Shown: positions 47,909 to 58,255, counted from the stretch's first letter. The stretch: 64,000 nucleotides of DNA from Acinetobacter wuhouensis (GCF_001696605.3 NZ_CP031716.1:3162001-3226000), one strand, 5' to 3'. The notes: generated by a model from the sequence alone, not told the origin. Program-made: numbers and translations.

Positions 47909-49648
47909 TTAAACTTTTGTATGTTTTGAAAATGTCAGTTTGCAACGCAAACCACCGAGTGGTGAATGATCAAACGTCAATTGACCACCTAAAGCTTGGG
48001 CAATTTTACCCGATAACGCCAAACCTAAACCTGTTCCACCTGTACTACGTGTACGTGAATCATCCACACGATAGAAACGTTCACCCAAACGCACAATCTG
48101 CTCATCACTTAAGCCCAGTGGACTATCATCCACGATCACAGTCCATGAATCTGCATCTTGAATAGTATGCACTTGAACTTCTCCACCTGCTTCAGTGTAG
48201 CGAATGCTATTACCCAACAAGTTGACCATAATTTGCTTAAAACGATCTATATCTAATTGTAATTTTACATGTTCACCTGTTGCTGAAATTTTTAAATCCG
48301 CCTGTTCAAACTTTGGTTTAAAATTTTCAACCTCTTGCAAAACCACAGCCCAAGGGTCAATTTCAGCAAAATAACATTTCAATTGCTGTGCTTCAGCTTG
48401 CGCTAAATCGGCTAAATCCTGCGTCAATTTTTTCAGACTGGTGACTTGACGTAACATCGCTTCAAAATGCTCAGGTGTTGGTTTACGAATTCCGTCTTGC
48501 ATCGCTTCAATCTGTGCTTGCAATACTGCCAATGGCGTTTTTAATTCATGCGAAGTATCTGCAACCCACTGACGACGCGAAGTTTCATGTTGATCAAGAA
48601 TTGTGGCTAATTCATTAATCTCATTGGATAAATCACCCAATTCATCATTACGTTTTACAGTCACTTGATGTTGAAAATTGCCTTTGGTTAATTCTCTTGT
48701 TGCGTTCAATAAACGTTGAATTGGCTGTTTAAAATAGGTTGCCAATAATAATGCCGCCACCAAGCTAGTCAAAAAGCTCAAAATATAAATGAGAACCAAA
48801 TAACGCGTTTGATTACTAAAAAAGTTAATACTGAGTGCATCATCTTGATCTAAAACTGGTTTTAAACCTAAATAACCCACCACTTTATTATTCACTGTGA
48901 TCGGACGGTAAGATACTTGCTCACTCGATGGTTCGCCCAAAATAAATTGATGATTGACATCATACAGTGAAAGTCGTGAACTTAATCCAAGACGATCAGG
49001 CATGGCAATGAACATTTTTTTGCCTTTTTGAGAATCACCAGTAGTCCGCATGGTATCAGGGGGCGGCAACTCTTTAGGTGGCGGATTATCACTTTGTGGG
49101 CGAGGCTGTGACGAATTTTGTGATGTATTCTGCGATGAGTTCTTACGATCCGCAGGTGGTCTAAATAAATTTTGATTGGCACTTAAAGGGAATCGAAGAC
49201 CTTCAAAAGGCTGGTATTGTGAAGGTAAATTTTCTTCAAGTATTTTTAGCTCAGTTTGATCAAGTTGCCCCTGCCCGACATTTGCATTGGCAACAACAGA
49301 ATTAACAACTGTATGTTCTTTAAAATATTTTTGCTGTAACGAAATATCATACTGACGACGTAACCACCAACGAGAAAGCTTATCGTAATCATCAGGCGCT
49401 GCTTCACCCTCGATTTGTAAAATTTGTGCTTGAACAGCATTACCCCAGTCTTGATAAACACCATAAACCCCTGCCAAATTTTCAATCAAATGATCGAGTT
49501 TCTGCATCTCAACATCTGCAACATATTTGGCAAAATTCTTCTGCATCGTCCAATGCAATACCCCCAAACTCACAGTTGTAATTAACAAGGTCGTTAATAA
49601 AACTGTGAGGAATAAGCGTAGTGCAATGGGGACTCGGCGTATTTTCAA
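47909..49648 (-). CDS. baeS: Sensor histidine kinase BaeS
   Basis: A 579-residue inner-membrane kinase: first helix near residues 12-32, a long periplasmic sensor, second helix near 275-298, HAMP, phospho-acceptor His in VADTSHELKTPLAVLQ, then N box (NLLGNSIRYTEAGG) and G box (TGLGLALSGKIA). It phosphorylates BaeR. The periplasmic domain is longer than in enteric BaeS, and contains an Asn/Ser/Gln/Pro-rich linker at about residues 165-210, seen here as SSQNTSQNSSQPRPQSDN. Confidence 0.92.
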   Translation of the reverse strand: MKIRRVPIALRLFLTVLLTTLLITTVSLGVLHWTMQKNFAKYVADVEMQKLDHLIENLAGVYGVYQDWGNAVQAQILQIEGEAAPDDYDKLSRWWLRRQYDISLQQKYFKEHTVVNSVVANANVGQGQLDQTELKILEENLPSQYQPFEGLRFPLSANQNLFRPPADRKNSSQNTSQNSSQPRPQSDNPPPKELPPPDTMRTTGDSQKGKKMFIAMPDRLGLSSRLSLYDVNHQFILGEPSSEQVSYRPITVNNKVVGYLGLKPVLDQDDALSINFFSNQTRYLVLIYILSFLTSLVAALLLATYFKQPIQRLLNATRELTKGNFQHQVTVKRNDELGDLSNEINELATILDQHETSRRQWVADTSHELKTPLAVLQAQIEAMQDGIRKPTPEHFEAMLRQVTSLKKLTQDLADLAQAEAQQLKCYFAEIDPWAVVLQEVENFKPKFEQADLKISATGEHVKLQLDIDRFKQIMVNLLGNSIRYTEAGGEVQVHTIQDADSWTVIVDDSPLGLSDEQIVRLGERFYRVDDSRTRSTGGTGLGLALSGKIAQALGGQLTFDHSPLGGLRCKLTFSKHTKV

Positions 49649-49784
49649 AACTGATCTCGCATTTTTCTTCTCATTTCAACATTGTACCCAACACTTGTTT
49701 AAAATACTCTCCATTGTTTCTACATCATTATTATTTAATCTTTACTGATCGACAAAACATAGAACATTCATTGGAGCAGCAACA

Positions 49785-50456
49785 ATGAAAGCAATGACAA
49801 AAATCGCTTTAGTATCCGCAAGTGTTTTAGCAATGGGGGCTTTAACCGCTTGTCAGTCCAATCCTAGTCCTAAAGAAGGGCACGATGGTCGTGGCATGAT
49901 GCATGGTGATAAACATCATAGAATGTCACCAGAACAACGTGAGCAAATGAAACAAATGCGTGCTGAACGTCATGAGTTTAAGAAATTAGCGCAAACGGCC
50001 TGTGACAATAAAGCCGTCGGTTCTACAGTTTCATTCAAAGTCAACGAAAAGTCTGTTGAAGGTACTTGTGCAATCAACTTCCATCCAGATCGTGGTGCAA
50101 TGAAAGCCTTACGTGATACAGATCGTGTCAAAGATCATGATAATCGCCATGACCGTCATCACTTTAAGCGTGGTCAAGAATTAACAGCAGAGCAAAAAGC
50201 GCAGTTCGAACAACAACGTGCTGAACGTAAAGCTCAATTTGAACAAAAGCGTGCTGAACGCCAAGCAAAATGGGACGCAATCCAAAGTGCATGCAATGGA
50301 CAAACGAATGGTAAGCAAATTCAAGCCAAAGTTGATGACAAATTAATTGCGGGCACCTGTGTAGTACATTTCAAACCGAATGCACGTCCAGATATGATGG
50401 GAAAACCTATGCATGCACCTGCACCAGTTGATGCACCTGTGCCACCCAAAGCATAA
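49785..50456 (+). CDS. Spy/CpxP-like lipoprotein with LTxxQ motif
   Basis: A 223-residue lipoprotein: leader MKAMTKIALVSASVLAMGALTACQ ends in a lipobox (LTAC). It has two homologous halves: AQTACDNKAVGSTVSFKVNEKSVEGTC and AIQSACNGQTNGKQIQAKV-DDKLIAGTC. Each is preceded by a charged helix beginning MSPEQREQ or LTAEQKAQ, which resembles the LTxxQ motif of Spy and CpxP chaperones. It is rich in His and Met in its linkers, so metal binding is possible. It is divergent from baeS, consistent with a BaeR target role. GGAG precedes the ATG. Confidence 0.75.
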   Translation: MKAMTKIALVSASVLAMGALTACQSNPSPKEGHDGRGMMHGDKHHRMSPEQREQMKQMRAERHEFKKLAQTACDNKAVGSTVSFKVNEKSVEGTCAINFHPDRGAMKALRDTDRVKDHDNRHDRHHFKRGQELTAEQKAQFEQQRAERKAQFEQKRAERQAKWDAIQSACNGQTNGKQIQAKVDDKLIAGTCVVHFKPNARPDMMGKPMHAPAPVDAPVPPKA

Positions 50457-50483
50457 GCACGTGGTGATTTAAATTGCAGACAT

Positions 50484-50512
50484 AAAAAAACGACCAAATT
50501 TGGTCGTTTTTT
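50484..50512. terminator. Bidirectional terminator between the Spy-like gene and darP
   Basis: AAAAAACGACCAAA pairs with TTTGGTCGTTTTTT as a perfect A-to-T flanked stem, working for both converging genes. Confidence 0.9.
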
Positions 50513-50531
50513 CTATGCAACAGAGATGTAA

Positions 50532-51071
50532 TTACTTTGAATTATCAGAAATTAAAGCCACTTGTTGTGCATAATTCAGCAATTTTAACTTAGATGCTTC
50601 TAACTCTTCAGCAGAAACTTGTTTTGTAATATCACGATGAATACGCAAAACATGTTGACGTAAAGAATGACTTTCAGCCGCATTATACGATTTACAAAAT
50701 TCTTTAATCGCAGGATCACGTTGTTCAATCATACGATCCACCCAACGATCTAATTGCGCTAATTTCTTGGCACCTTGCTTTGGCGTTAAATAAGACAAAA
50801 TAATTGCCTCATCTTCATTACGCAACAATTTACCAATACGCTGAAACTGACGACGACGTGCTTCAAAAGATGTAATAAGTTGTACATCTAATAGAGCTTC
50901 GATCAAACGCTCTTCAACAGGTAAAGCTTCGATTTGCTTCTTTGACAACTCAGCGAGTTGCTCACCTAAAGCAGCCATGCGTTGCACAGCTTTCTTCTGT
51001 TCGGTTTTACTTGCACGCCCTTCTAAAGAATCAAAATCATCTTCAGTAAAACGTTGCGGACGACGTGCCAC
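50532..51071 (-). CDS. darP: Ribosome-associated protein YjgA (DarP)
   Basis: A 179-residue member of the DUF615/YjgA family that binds late 50S assembly intermediates. The core SKTEQKKAVQRMAALGEQL, GKLLRNEDEAII and LAQLDRWVDRMIEQ is present. It is the third gene of the rapZ-ptsO-darP string, 2 bp after ptsO. The N-terminal RRPQRFTEDD is basic, as expected for rRNA binding. Confidence 0.93.
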   Translation of the reverse strand: MARRPQRFTEDDFDSLEGRASKTEQKKAVQRMAALGEQLAELSKKQIEALPVEERLIEALLDVQLITSFEARRRQFQRIGKLLRNEDEAIILSYLTPKQGAKKLAQLDRWVDRMIEQRDPAIKEFCKSYNAAESHSLRQHVLRIHRDITKQVSAEELEASKLKLLNYAQQVALISDNSK

Positions 51072-51073
51072 GA

Positions 51074-51343
51074 TTATTCTGCCTCGTAAAATTTATCTGC
51101 GAATAATGCTTGAACTTCAGACAAAGCTTTTTCTTCATCTGCACCATCAATCACTAGACGCAAAGTTGTTCCTTTACCTGCTCCGAGCATGAGTAAAGAA
51201 AGGATATTCTTGGCATCGACCAATTTATCACCCTTACCAATTTGAATAGAACATTTAAACTTGGTAGTGACTTCGATTAGTTTTCCAGATGCACGCGCAT
51301 GTAACCCTAATTTATTAATTACGTCAACAGTTGTGTCGATCAT
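51074..51343 (-). CDS. ptsO: Nitrogen-PTS phosphocarrier NPr
   Basis: An 89-residue HPr-like protein with the phospho-acceptor His in [13 protein letters not shown] and Ser-region [21 protein letters not shown]. NPr carries phosphate from PtsP (EI-Ntr) in the nitrogen PTS. It overlaps rapZ by 4 bp and precedes darP. In A. baumannii NPr interacts with the GigA/GigB pathway, whose genes are also in this window, so the two signalling arms are both represented here. Confidence 0.93.
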   Translation of the reverse strand: MIDTTVDVINKLGLHARASGKLIEVTTKFKCSIQIGKGDKLVDAKNILSLLMLGAGKGTTLRLVIDGADEEKALSEVQALFADKFYEAE

Positions 51344-52191
51344 GACCAGTGCTTCATTTCTCTATGTAATACTTGAATGGGCCATTTCGACTCAAGAGCC
51401 TGCTTCAACCGATCCACAATATAAACCGAACGATGTTGACCACCCGTACAGCCGATTGACACCGTAATATAGTGACGATGTCCCTCTGCAAAAGCAGGCA
51501 ACCACTTATTTAAAAACGCATAGATGTCTAGATACATCTCATTTGCTTGTTCGCTGGCTTCTAAAAACTTACGCACAGGTTCATCTAAACCTGAAAATTT
51601 ACGCAATTCTAAATCCCAATGAGGATTCGGCAAATGCCTGACATCAAAAACAAAATCTGCATCTAATGGAATACCATGTTTATATCCAAAAGATTGTAAA
51701 ATTAAAATGAGTTTATCGGACTGTCCGAGTTTGGACAATAAGGTATCTTTTAAATCATGTACACTTTTATCTGTTGTATCTATATGTACTGTTGCACGGA
51801 GTTGAATTGGCAACAGTAAATTTTTTTCTTCTTGAATACATTCATTCAAACTTTGAAAACGATTGGACAATGGATGTGGACGACGTGACGCACTAAACCG
51901 TGAAATCAATTCCTGATCACGTGTGGTCAAATAAATAACATCTACACTACCATGTCTTTGGATTTGCTGAAAAACCTGATCGAAACCCTGTAAATCTTCA
52001 CGAGCACTACGCACATCGACACCGAGTGCAAGTAAATCTAAATTATTTTCTTTATCTAATTTTTCAACAATTTCAGGAAGCAATGCCAAAGGCAAATTAT
52101 CAATACAGTAATAACCCAAATCTTCAAGCACCTGCAATGCAGATGATTTACCTGAACCAGATTGTCCTGTCACGATAAGTATGCGCTTCAT
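51340..52191 (-). CDS. rapZ: RNase adapter protein RapZ
   Basis: A 283-residue nucleotide-binding protein: Walker [14 protein letters not shown] at 6-18, conserved [30 protein letters not shown], a [12 protein letters not shown] region and the C-terminal [17 protein letters not shown] motif. In enteric bacteria RapZ delivers GlmZ RNA to RNase E; in Acinetobacter targets are not established. It starts the rapZ-ptsO-darP operon. Confidence 0.95.
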   Translation of the reverse strand: MKRILIVTGQSGSGKSSALQVLEDLGYYCIDNLPLALLPEIVEKLDKENNLDLLALGVDVRSAREDLQGFDQVFQQIQRHGSVDVIYLTTRDQELISRFSASRRPHPLSNRFQSLNECIQEEKNLLLPIQLRATVHIDTTDKSVHDLKDTLLSKLGQSDKLILILQSFGYKHGIPLDADFVFDVRHLPNPHWDLELRKFSGLDEPVRKFLEASEQANEMYLDIYAFLNKWLPAFAEGHRHYITVSIGCTGGQHRSVYIVDRLKQALESKWPIQVLHREMKHWS

Positions 52192-52246
52192 GGCATGGCG
52201 ATTCCTAATACATAGCTAAACTAAATCATTAAATCAGCTAATAAAG

Positions 52247-53092
52247 TTAAGCAGAATGTTTGACTTGTAAATTGTCGATCAAGCGAGTTTTGCCCAATTT
52301 TGCTGCGATAAACAATACAACATCTTGGTCAAATTGTTCAACCTTTTGTAGCATTGGACTCCGTGCTTCCACATAATCCACCACCAAACCTGCACCAGTT
52401 AGACTTGTACGGATTTGCGACAAAGTATCAAGCAATGATTTTCCCGCGTGTAGATCTTGTTCCGCAGTTTTCAAGGTCTTGTAAATCACAGGTGCCGTTT
52501 GACGATCTTGTTCAGACAAATACCCATTACGCGAGCTTAAAGCGAGACCATCTTCTGCACGTGCGATTGGTACGCCTATCACTTCAATTGACATATTCAA
52601 ATCTTGAACCAACTGTTTAATCACAGCCAATTGTTGATAATCTTTTTGCCCAAAGAATGCAAAATTGGGTTGAACAATATTAAATAATTTTGTCACGACA
52701 ACAGCGACACCATCAAAATGACCAGGGCGCTGTAAGCCACATAAATCATTGGTAATATCACTCACGCTAATATTGGTTAAACGTGGATGCTTACCATACA
52801 TTTGTTCAACTGAGGGTGCAAAAACGATGTCGCACCCAACTTCTGCAAGCAAATGACTGTCTTGTTCTAAAGTACGTGGATAGTTATCGAAATCTTCATT
52901 TGGACCAAATTGAATGGGGTTCACGAAAATACTAACCACCACAACATCACATAATTTACGAGCTTCACGAACAAGGTTTAAATGCCCTTGATGTAAATTA
53001 CCCATCGTGGGAACAAAGCCGATGATTTTACGTGCCGCTCGAGCAGGATTAAGTGATGCTGTTAATCCTTGGATGGTAGTTTCTGTTTTCAT
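52247..53092 (-). CDS. panC: Pantothenate synthetase
   Basis: A 281-residue ATP-dependent ligase that joins pantoate and beta-alanine. The [15 protein letters not shown] (HIGH-type) motif, [35 protein letters not shown] and [11 protein letters not shown] blocks are intact. It lies 2 bp after panB and is co-transcribed with it. Confidence 0.97.
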   Translation of the reverse strand: MKTETTIQGLTASLNPARAARKIIGFVPTMGNLHQGHLNLVREARKLCDVVVVSIFVNPIQFGPNEDFDNYPRTLEQDSHLLAEVGCDIVFAPSVEQMYGKHPRLTNISVSDITNDLCGLQRPGHFDGVAVVVTKLFNIVQPNFAFFGQKDYQQLAVIKQLVQDLNMSIEVIGVPIARAEDGLALSSRNGYLSEQDRQTAPVIYKTLKTAEQDLHAGKSLLDTLSQIRTSLTGAGLVVDYVEARSPMLQKVEQFDQDVVLFIAAKLGKTRLIDNLQVKHSA

Positions 53093-53094
53093 GT

Positions 53095-53904
53095 TTACAG
53101 CTCGACTTGGAAAGTATGTTCTTTCGCAGGGAATGACTGATCTAGCACCGCAGCATGAAATGCCTTAAATGCATCAACAATTGCCGTTTCGCCTGCTTGT
53201 TCTTTCATAAAATTACGCACAAAACGTGCCACTTTACCAAAAGTCAGTCCTAGCATATCTTGAACCACGAGGACTTGACCATCAGTCTCTACACCAGCAC
53301 CAATACCAATCACAGGTACATGCGGGAATAATTCAGTGATTTCTTTACCCATTTGAGCTGGAACGCATTCAAGCAACAACATTGCTGCGCCAGCTTCAAC
53401 CACAGCTTTACAGTCAGCAATCAGTTGATCCGCAGCTTCACGTGTTTTGGCTTGTAGTTTATAACCACCAAACACATGTACAGATTGCGGTGTTAAACCT
53501 AAGTGTACACAAACAGGAATACCGTTTCGTGTCAAAACTTTAACTGTTTCAGCCAGCCACTCACCACCCTCAATTTTCACCATTTGAGCGCCCGCTTGCA
53601 TCACGGTTTTAGAATTGACCAACGCATCATTCAGCGTTGCATAACTCATAAATGGTAAATCACAAAGAATAAAAGAATGCTGATTGGCACGACGCACAGC
53701 AGCTGTATGGTATGCCATATCTGCAACGGTCACAGGCAAAGTGGAATCATGCCCTTGGATTGTCATCCCTAAAGAATCACCAATTAAAATAGTATCAATT
53801 TCTGCGACTTCCATGCCACGCGCCATACTTGCATCATAGCAAGTCAAGCATGAAAATTTACGTCCTTGAGTTTTGAATTGTCTTAAATCGCTTAGACTAA
53901 TCAT
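53095..53904 (-). CDS. panB: 3-Methyl-2-oxobutanoate hydroxymethyltransferase
   Basis: A 269-residue (beta/alpha)8 enzyme converting ketoisovalerate to ketopantoate. Conserved features include [32 protein letters not shown], the [16 protein letters not shown] segment and the [13 protein letters not shown] motif. It starts 60 bp after folK ends and is followed directly by panC. Confidence 0.97.
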   Translation of the reverse strand: MISLSDLRQFKTQGRKFSCLTCYDASMARGMEVAEIDTILIGDSLGMTIQGHDSTLPVTVADMAYHTAAVRRANQHSFILCDLPFMSYATLNDALVNSKTVMQAGAQMVKIEGGEWLAETVKVLTRNGIPVCVHLGLTPQSVHVFGGYKLQAKTREAADQLIADCKAVVEAGAAMLLLECVPAQMGKEITELFPHVPVIGIGAGVETDGQVLVVQDMLGLTFGKVARFVRNFMKEQAGETAIVDAFKAFHAAVLDQSFPAKEHTFQVEL

Positions 53905-53964
53905 GACAATATTCCTCTATCAATGAGAGTTCTTTCAATGAAAGTGTTGTGTACATTCAACAGT

Positions 53965-54450
53965 TCAGTCTGCCCAAGCCTGATCTGCAAGCACGGTCAA
54001 TGTTGAATGTGATACAAGTTCTAAATTTTGTAATAATTGTCCATTTACTCGAAGCTCAGCATCTAAGTCCAATAAAGGAATCACCACAAAATCACGCTCT
54101 AAGATACCAACATGTGGCACTGTGAGTCGCTCATTTATAATGTTTTTTTCAGCATAAAGCAAAAGGTCAAGATCTAAAGTTCGCTCTCCCCAACGACGTA
54201 AACGAACACGACCTGATTCATTTTCAATGCGTTGCAACTCATCTAACAAATCTAAAGGGGCTAATTGAGTGTGTAATTCTACAACAGCATTGTGATAATT
54301 CGGTTGATCTTGAGGTCCCATCGGAGGGCTTTGATACAGCTTAGAGACACTGACCTTACCCAATTTTCTAAGTTGCTCTACGGCTTCTCGTAAAATCTGC
54401 TTAGAATCCCCTAAATTACTACCTAAGCCAACGTAGGTCTTATTTATCAT
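53965..54450 (-). CDS. folK: HPPK, 6-hydroxymethyl-7,8-dihydropterin pyrophosphokinase
   Basis: A 161-residue folate-pathway enzyme. The N-terminal VGLGSNLGDSKQILREAVEQL, the pterin-binding YQSPPMGPQDQPNYHNAVVEL and the signature RRWGERTLDLDLLLY are complete, as is LTVPHVGILERDFVVIPLLD. It overlaps pcnB by 4 bp. Confidence 0.96.
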   Translation of the reverse strand: MINKTYVGLGSNLGDSKQILREAVEQLRKLGKVSVSKLYQSPPMGPQDQPNYHNAVVELHTQLAPLDLLDELQRIENESGRVRLRRWGERTLDLDLLLYAEKNIINERLTVPHVGILERDFVVIPLLDLDAELRVNGQLLQNLELVSHSTLTVLADQAWAD

Positions 54451-55931
54451 TGCGTTGGTCCAAAGATCACTTTGGTCAAATCACGTTGTACACGGCGACG
54501 TTTGGTGATTGGATGATCTGCTGTAATTTCACCCGTATTGACCGTAGTTTTTGCTGATCTAAAATCACCAGATGATGCAGACGAATTTGGCTTACTGCGT
54601 GAACGACGACTACGTGATTCTTGCTCTTTCACCAATGGCTCAATGTGTGTTGAAGCCGATTTATTTTCGTCCACAACAGCCTTATCACCAGTGACAGAGT
54701 CTGCAACTTTTTTACGGCTCTTGGCACGTTGACGATTGTAGCTGCTAATCGCACGCTCTTTTTCATCCGTCGACATATTTTGGTAAGCATCCCACCAAGC
54801 CCCCATCCCATTGGTCGTGGTATCGCCTGATTTTTCTCTTAACAACAAAAAGTCAAAACCTGCACGGAAACGCGCATGGCTTGAAAGTGCTTCAATTTGT
54901 TGTGGTTTTGGGCTTAGCAAACGGCTTTGCATTTCCCAAACCTCACGAATAAAGGTTTCAGCAAAACGTGGAATAATGGTACGTGTTGCTTGACGTTTTA
55001 ATACATCAAGCCCTGCCTGCGCACGTGCTTCAGCAGCAACAACGCCTTTGCCTTGATAAAACTCACAACGTGCTTGGAAGTTATTCCACAACAATACCGC
55101 ATAGAAAAATGCAGGGTTGATGGTTTTACCAATTTGAATACGTTGATCAGTATTTTTTGCAGCACGCTCAATGAATTGAGTAATTTCAGGAGTGATGTCA
55201 GCAAACAATTGCTTCCAAATACCAAACTCAATCAGCATCGGCATCACACGATGCAAATGCCCCATGGTAAATAATTTTTGTGATTCATCGTATAAGCGAT
55301 GTGGTGATACATCACGTAACAAATTGGTCATTTCAGGGGTAAAGATTTTTAAAATTTCAGGATCAATACTGAAATTCAACTTCGCTGCGAAACGCAAAGT
55401 ACGCAACATCCGTACAGGATCTTCTTCAAAACGTAAGGTTGGGTCACCTAAAAGACGTAATTTTTTATCTTTTATATCGTCATAAGCATGGCAAAAATCA
55501 AGTACTTCATCTTTACGTGGTTGATAGTACATGGCATTAATCGAGAAATCACGACGCGCAAAGTCTTGCTCAATCGTGCCCCAATTATTATCACGTAAGA
55601 TCATGCCTTGCGCAGAAGTAATCGCCTTTTTTGGAGGCGCACGAAATGTTGCTACTTCAATCAACTCACGACCAGAATAGACATGTGCCAATTCAAAACG
55701 TCGTCCGATGATTCGGCAACGGCGACCAAACACTTCTTTAACTTGTGATGGTGTTGCATTGGTGACTGCATCGAAATCTTTCGGATTTAAGCCAAGCATT
55801 AAATCACGTACACCACCACCGACTATATAAGCTTCATAGCCAGCTTTGGTTAAAGAATCAATAACATCTAAAATGGAAGAAGGTAATTGAGCGGTGGATA
55901 AGCCACACTTTGACGCACGCAAAGTTTGCAA
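54447..55931 (-). CDS. pcnB: Poly(A) polymerase I
   Basis: A 494-residue nucleotidyltransferase adding A-tails to RNAs and thereby promoting decay. The catalytic GGGVRDLMLGLNPKDFDAVTNA motif, FARRDFSINAMYY, and the RLLGDPTLRFEEDPVRMLRTLRFAAKL block define the class. The C-terminus is basic (SRRSRSKPNSS, TKRRRVQRDLTKV), as is common for PcnB. It is translated with folK by overlap (ATGA). Confidence 0.95.
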   Translation of the reverse strand: MQTLRASKCGLSTAQLPSSILDVIDSLTKAGYEAYIVGGGVRDLMLGLNPKDFDAVTNATPSQVKEVFGRRCRIIGRRFELAHVYSGRELIEVATFRAPPKKAITSAQGMILRDNNWGTIEQDFARRDFSINAMYYQPRKDEVLDFCHAYDDIKDKKLRLLGDPTLRFEEDPVRMLRTLRFAAKLNFSIDPEILKIFTPEMTNLLRDVSPHRLYDESQKLFTMGHLHRVMPMLIEFGIWKQLFADITPEITQFIERAAKNTDQRIQIGKTINPAFFYAVLLWNNFQARCEFYQGKGVVAAEARAQAGLDVLKRQATRTIIPRFAETFIREVWEMQSRLLSPKPQQIEALSSHARFRAGFDFLLLREKSGDTTTNGMGAWWDAYQNMSTDEKERAISSYNRQRAKSRKKVADSVTGDKAVVDENKSASTHIEPLVKEQESRSRRSRSKPNSSASSGDFRSAKTTVNTGEITADHPITKRRRVQRDLTKVIFGPTQ

Positions 55932-56123
55932 AAGACACTGTCTCCTACGTCAGGACGTAAAAATCATAATTGTGCTAATCATATCGCTTACACAACTAAA
56001 GGGCAATTTGAATCTCGAATTCTTCACAGTAAATTCAAAAAATGAACGGTGCTTGCGATGAAATTCAACCACACTCATCCCTTCCAAAAATTATGATATA
56101 AATCAATAATAAACATTAATTTA

Positions 56124-56588
56124 CTATAAACTTAATTGGCTTTTATTTTTTTCTAACAGCTTAGGGCCTATTCCTTTTACCTTTTGCAAATCATCAATAC
56201 TATTAAATTTTCCATTCTGATTACGATAATCAATGATCGCCTGCGCTTTCTTCGCACCCACACCATTCAGCTGTTGCAATTGCTCTAAATTTGCAGAATT
56301 TAAGCTAATTTTAGAACCAGAACTCAGCTGTGAAATCTGCTTTGAAGATGAAGGCTGATTTGAAGAACGGCTTGAAGATGTCGATAAACTTGGTTTTGAC
56401 AAATAATAGTTATCGTCTTGCTTTTTTAACTTAGCGTCTTGAGCTTGCTGTTCAGCTTTCCATTTTAAATAGGCATGATCAAATTGTTGTGCATACACAT
56501 TCGACGACATCCCCAACAATAGAAGCCATAGAATGGCGAATATATTTAATTTTTCTAAATGATTATTTCTCAACACCTGAATTTTCAT
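56124..56588 (-). CDS. ComEA-like helix-hairpin-helix protein
   Basis: A 154-residue exported protein: a membrane/signal segment (IFAILWLLLLGMSSNVYAQ), a Ser/Gln-rich linker and a C-terminal pair of helix-hairpin-helix motifs (LNSANLEQLQQLNGVGAKKAQAII, NSIDDLQKVKGIGPKLLEKN). The arrangement matches ComEA, the DNA receptor of natural transformation; Acinetobacter is naturally competent. It overlaps mazG by 26 bp. Confidence 0.85.
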   Translation of the reverse strand: MKIQVLRNNHLEKLNIFAILWLLLLGMSSNVYAQQFDHAYLKWKAEQQAQDAKLKKQDDNYYLSKPSLSTSSSRSSNQPSSSKQISQLSSGSKISLNSANLEQLQQLNGVGAKKAQAIIDYRNQNGKFNSIDDLQKVKGIGPKLLEKNKSQLSL

Positions 56589-57375
56589 GGATAACCTGTT
56601 GTTTTAGTTTTAGCTTTGCTTGATCCCAAAGTTGATCCATTTCTTCTAAAGTACAATCTTCTAATTGTTTATTTTTAAAATTGATTTGTTCTTCAATATA
56701 AGCAAAGCGAGTTTTAAATTTATGAATAGTGCCTAAAAGCGCCATTTCACTTGATATGCCTAGTTTACGTCCAACATTAATTAAAGAAAATAAACAATCA
56801 CCGAATTCATCCAACATTTCATCGGATTTTCCAGACTCCATCGCTTCTTCAAACTCAGCTAATTCTTCTTTGACTTTTTCATAAGCTTGAACTGCATCAG
56901 GAAAATCAAATCCAATCTTCGCAACATTCTTTTGAATATCTTCAGCTTGCGACAAGGCAGGACCATGTTTTACCGTATCTAAACGTGATTGGAGTTTGCC
57001 CTGCTTGGCTTTTTGTTGCTTCTCTTGATGCTTAATGTCTTGCCATAAAGATGAGACTTGTTCAGGCGTTAATTGCTCAAACTTTTCTTTTTCAAATACA
57101 TGCGGATGACGACGAATTAGCTTTTGACAAATCGCTTCAACCACATCATCAAAGTTAAAAGCACCTTGTTCACTATACATTTGTGATTGAAACACCACTT
57201 GTAGCAGTAAATCGCCCAGTTCATTTTTCACTTCTTCAACATCGCCAATACGAACAGCTTCTTCGACCTCATACGCTTCTTCAATCGCATAACGCGTCAA
57301 ACTTTCAGGGCTTTGCTCTCGATCCCAAGGACATTCTGCACGTAACTGCTTCATAATGCTTAATAACTGTTCCAT
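56563..57375 (-). CDS. mazG: Nucleoside triphosphate pyrophosphohydrolase MazG
   Basis: A 270-residue double-domain MazG that hydrolyses (d)NTPs to monophosphates. Both EExx12-28ExxD sites are recognisable (YAIEEAYEVEEAVR with ELGDLLLQVVF, and EELAEFEEAMESG with DEFGDCLFSLINV). The ATG at 57375 has AAAGGAT upstream; the frame could extend to 57426 without support. It overlaps the ComEA-like gene. Confidence 0.93.
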   Translation of the reverse strand: MEQLLSIMKQLRAECPWDREQSPESLTRYAIEEAYEVEEAVRIGDVEEVKNELGDLLLQVVFQSQMYSEQGAFNFDDVVEAICQKLIRRHPHVFEKEKFEQLTPEQVSSLWQDIKHQEKQQKAKQGKLQSRLDTVKHGPALSQAEDIQKNVAKIGFDFPDAVQAYEKVKEELAEFEEAMESGKSDEMLDEFGDCLFSLINVGRKLGISSEMALLGTIHKFKTRFAYIEEQINFKNKQLEDCTLEEMDQLWDQAKLKLKQQVIHENSGVEK

Positions 57376-57481
57376 TTTATATCCTTTAAGATCAATCACA
57401 AATGACGCTTTAGAACTTGTGATCATTGTTCATTTATGTTCAACTCAATTCAATCTAAATAAAACAAAAACGGAGATTGCC

Positions 57482-58255
57482 ATGAGTCAAAGCATTTTTA
57501 TCAGTGGTTCAGCGCAAGGGATTGGCGCTGCGATTGCTCGCCTATTCTATCAACAAGGCTATAAAGTTGGTATTTATGATATCAATGAAACTCAGGCGCA
57601 GGCTTTGGCTGATCAATTGGGACACAATGCAAAAGCTGGGAAATTAGACGTCAGTGACTATGCACAATGGCAGATCGCACTAGAGGAGTTTTCTCAATGG
57701 GCAGGCGAACTCAATATTTTAGTCAATAATGCTGGTATTCTCTATTCAGGGGATTTTGAAAAAACCGACATTTCAGCCCATCATCGAACAATTGCTATTA
57801 ATGTTAATGGTGTATTGAATGGGTGCCATGCCGCATTACCTTATTTGCGAAAAGCCAAATTTGCACGGATCATCAATCTTTCTTCGGCATCTGCAATTTA
57901 TGGACAGGCAGATTTAGTATCTTATTCTGCCAGTAAGTTTGCTGTCCGTGGCATCACAGAAGGCTTAGATACAGAGTGGCAAAAATATGGCATTCGCGTT
58001 TTAGATGTCATGCCACTGTTTGTGCAAACTGCGATGGTTAAAAATATGGATGCAGGTACGATTCAAAAAATAGGGGTTGATCTAAACCCACAAGATGTTG
58101 CCGAGCAAATTCTGACTTTAGCCAAAGCCAAAGGGACAATTCTTACTACAACTCACACACTCATCGGTTTCAAAACCAAAATCTTGTATCAACTGTCCAA
58201 TATTAGCCCGCAGATTATCAACCGCTTGACCAATTTGATGATCTCAAAAAAGTAA
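57482..58255 (+). CDS. Short-chain dehydrogenase/reductase (SDR)
   Basis: A 257-residue classical SDR. The NAD(P)-binding ISGSAQGIGAAIARLF, the NNAG motif (VNNAGILYSGD), catalytic Ser, Tyr and Lys (INLSSASAIYGQADLVSYSASKFAV) are intact. The true start is the ATG at 57482 with CGGAG upstream; the frame open upstream to 57356 is mazG's shadow. Substrate unknown; not part of a recognisable operon. Confidence 0.9.
   Translation: MSQSIFISGSAQGIGAAIARLFYQQGYKVGIYDINETQAQALADQLGHNAKAGKLDVSDYAQWQIALEEFSQWAGELNILVNNAGILYSGDFEKTDISAHHRTIAINVNGVLNGCHAALPYLRKAKFARIINLSSASAIYGQADLVSYSASKFAVRGITEGLDTEWQKYGIRVLDVMPLFVQTAMVKNMDAGTIQKIGVDLNPQDVAEQILTLAKAKGTILTTTHTLIGFKTKILYQLSNISPQIINRLTNLMISKK

Noticed and set aside
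57356..57481. N-terminal extension of the SDR gene
   Set aside because: It overlaps the start of mazG on the other strand, has no ribosome site, and the dinucleotide motif begins right after the ATG at 57482.
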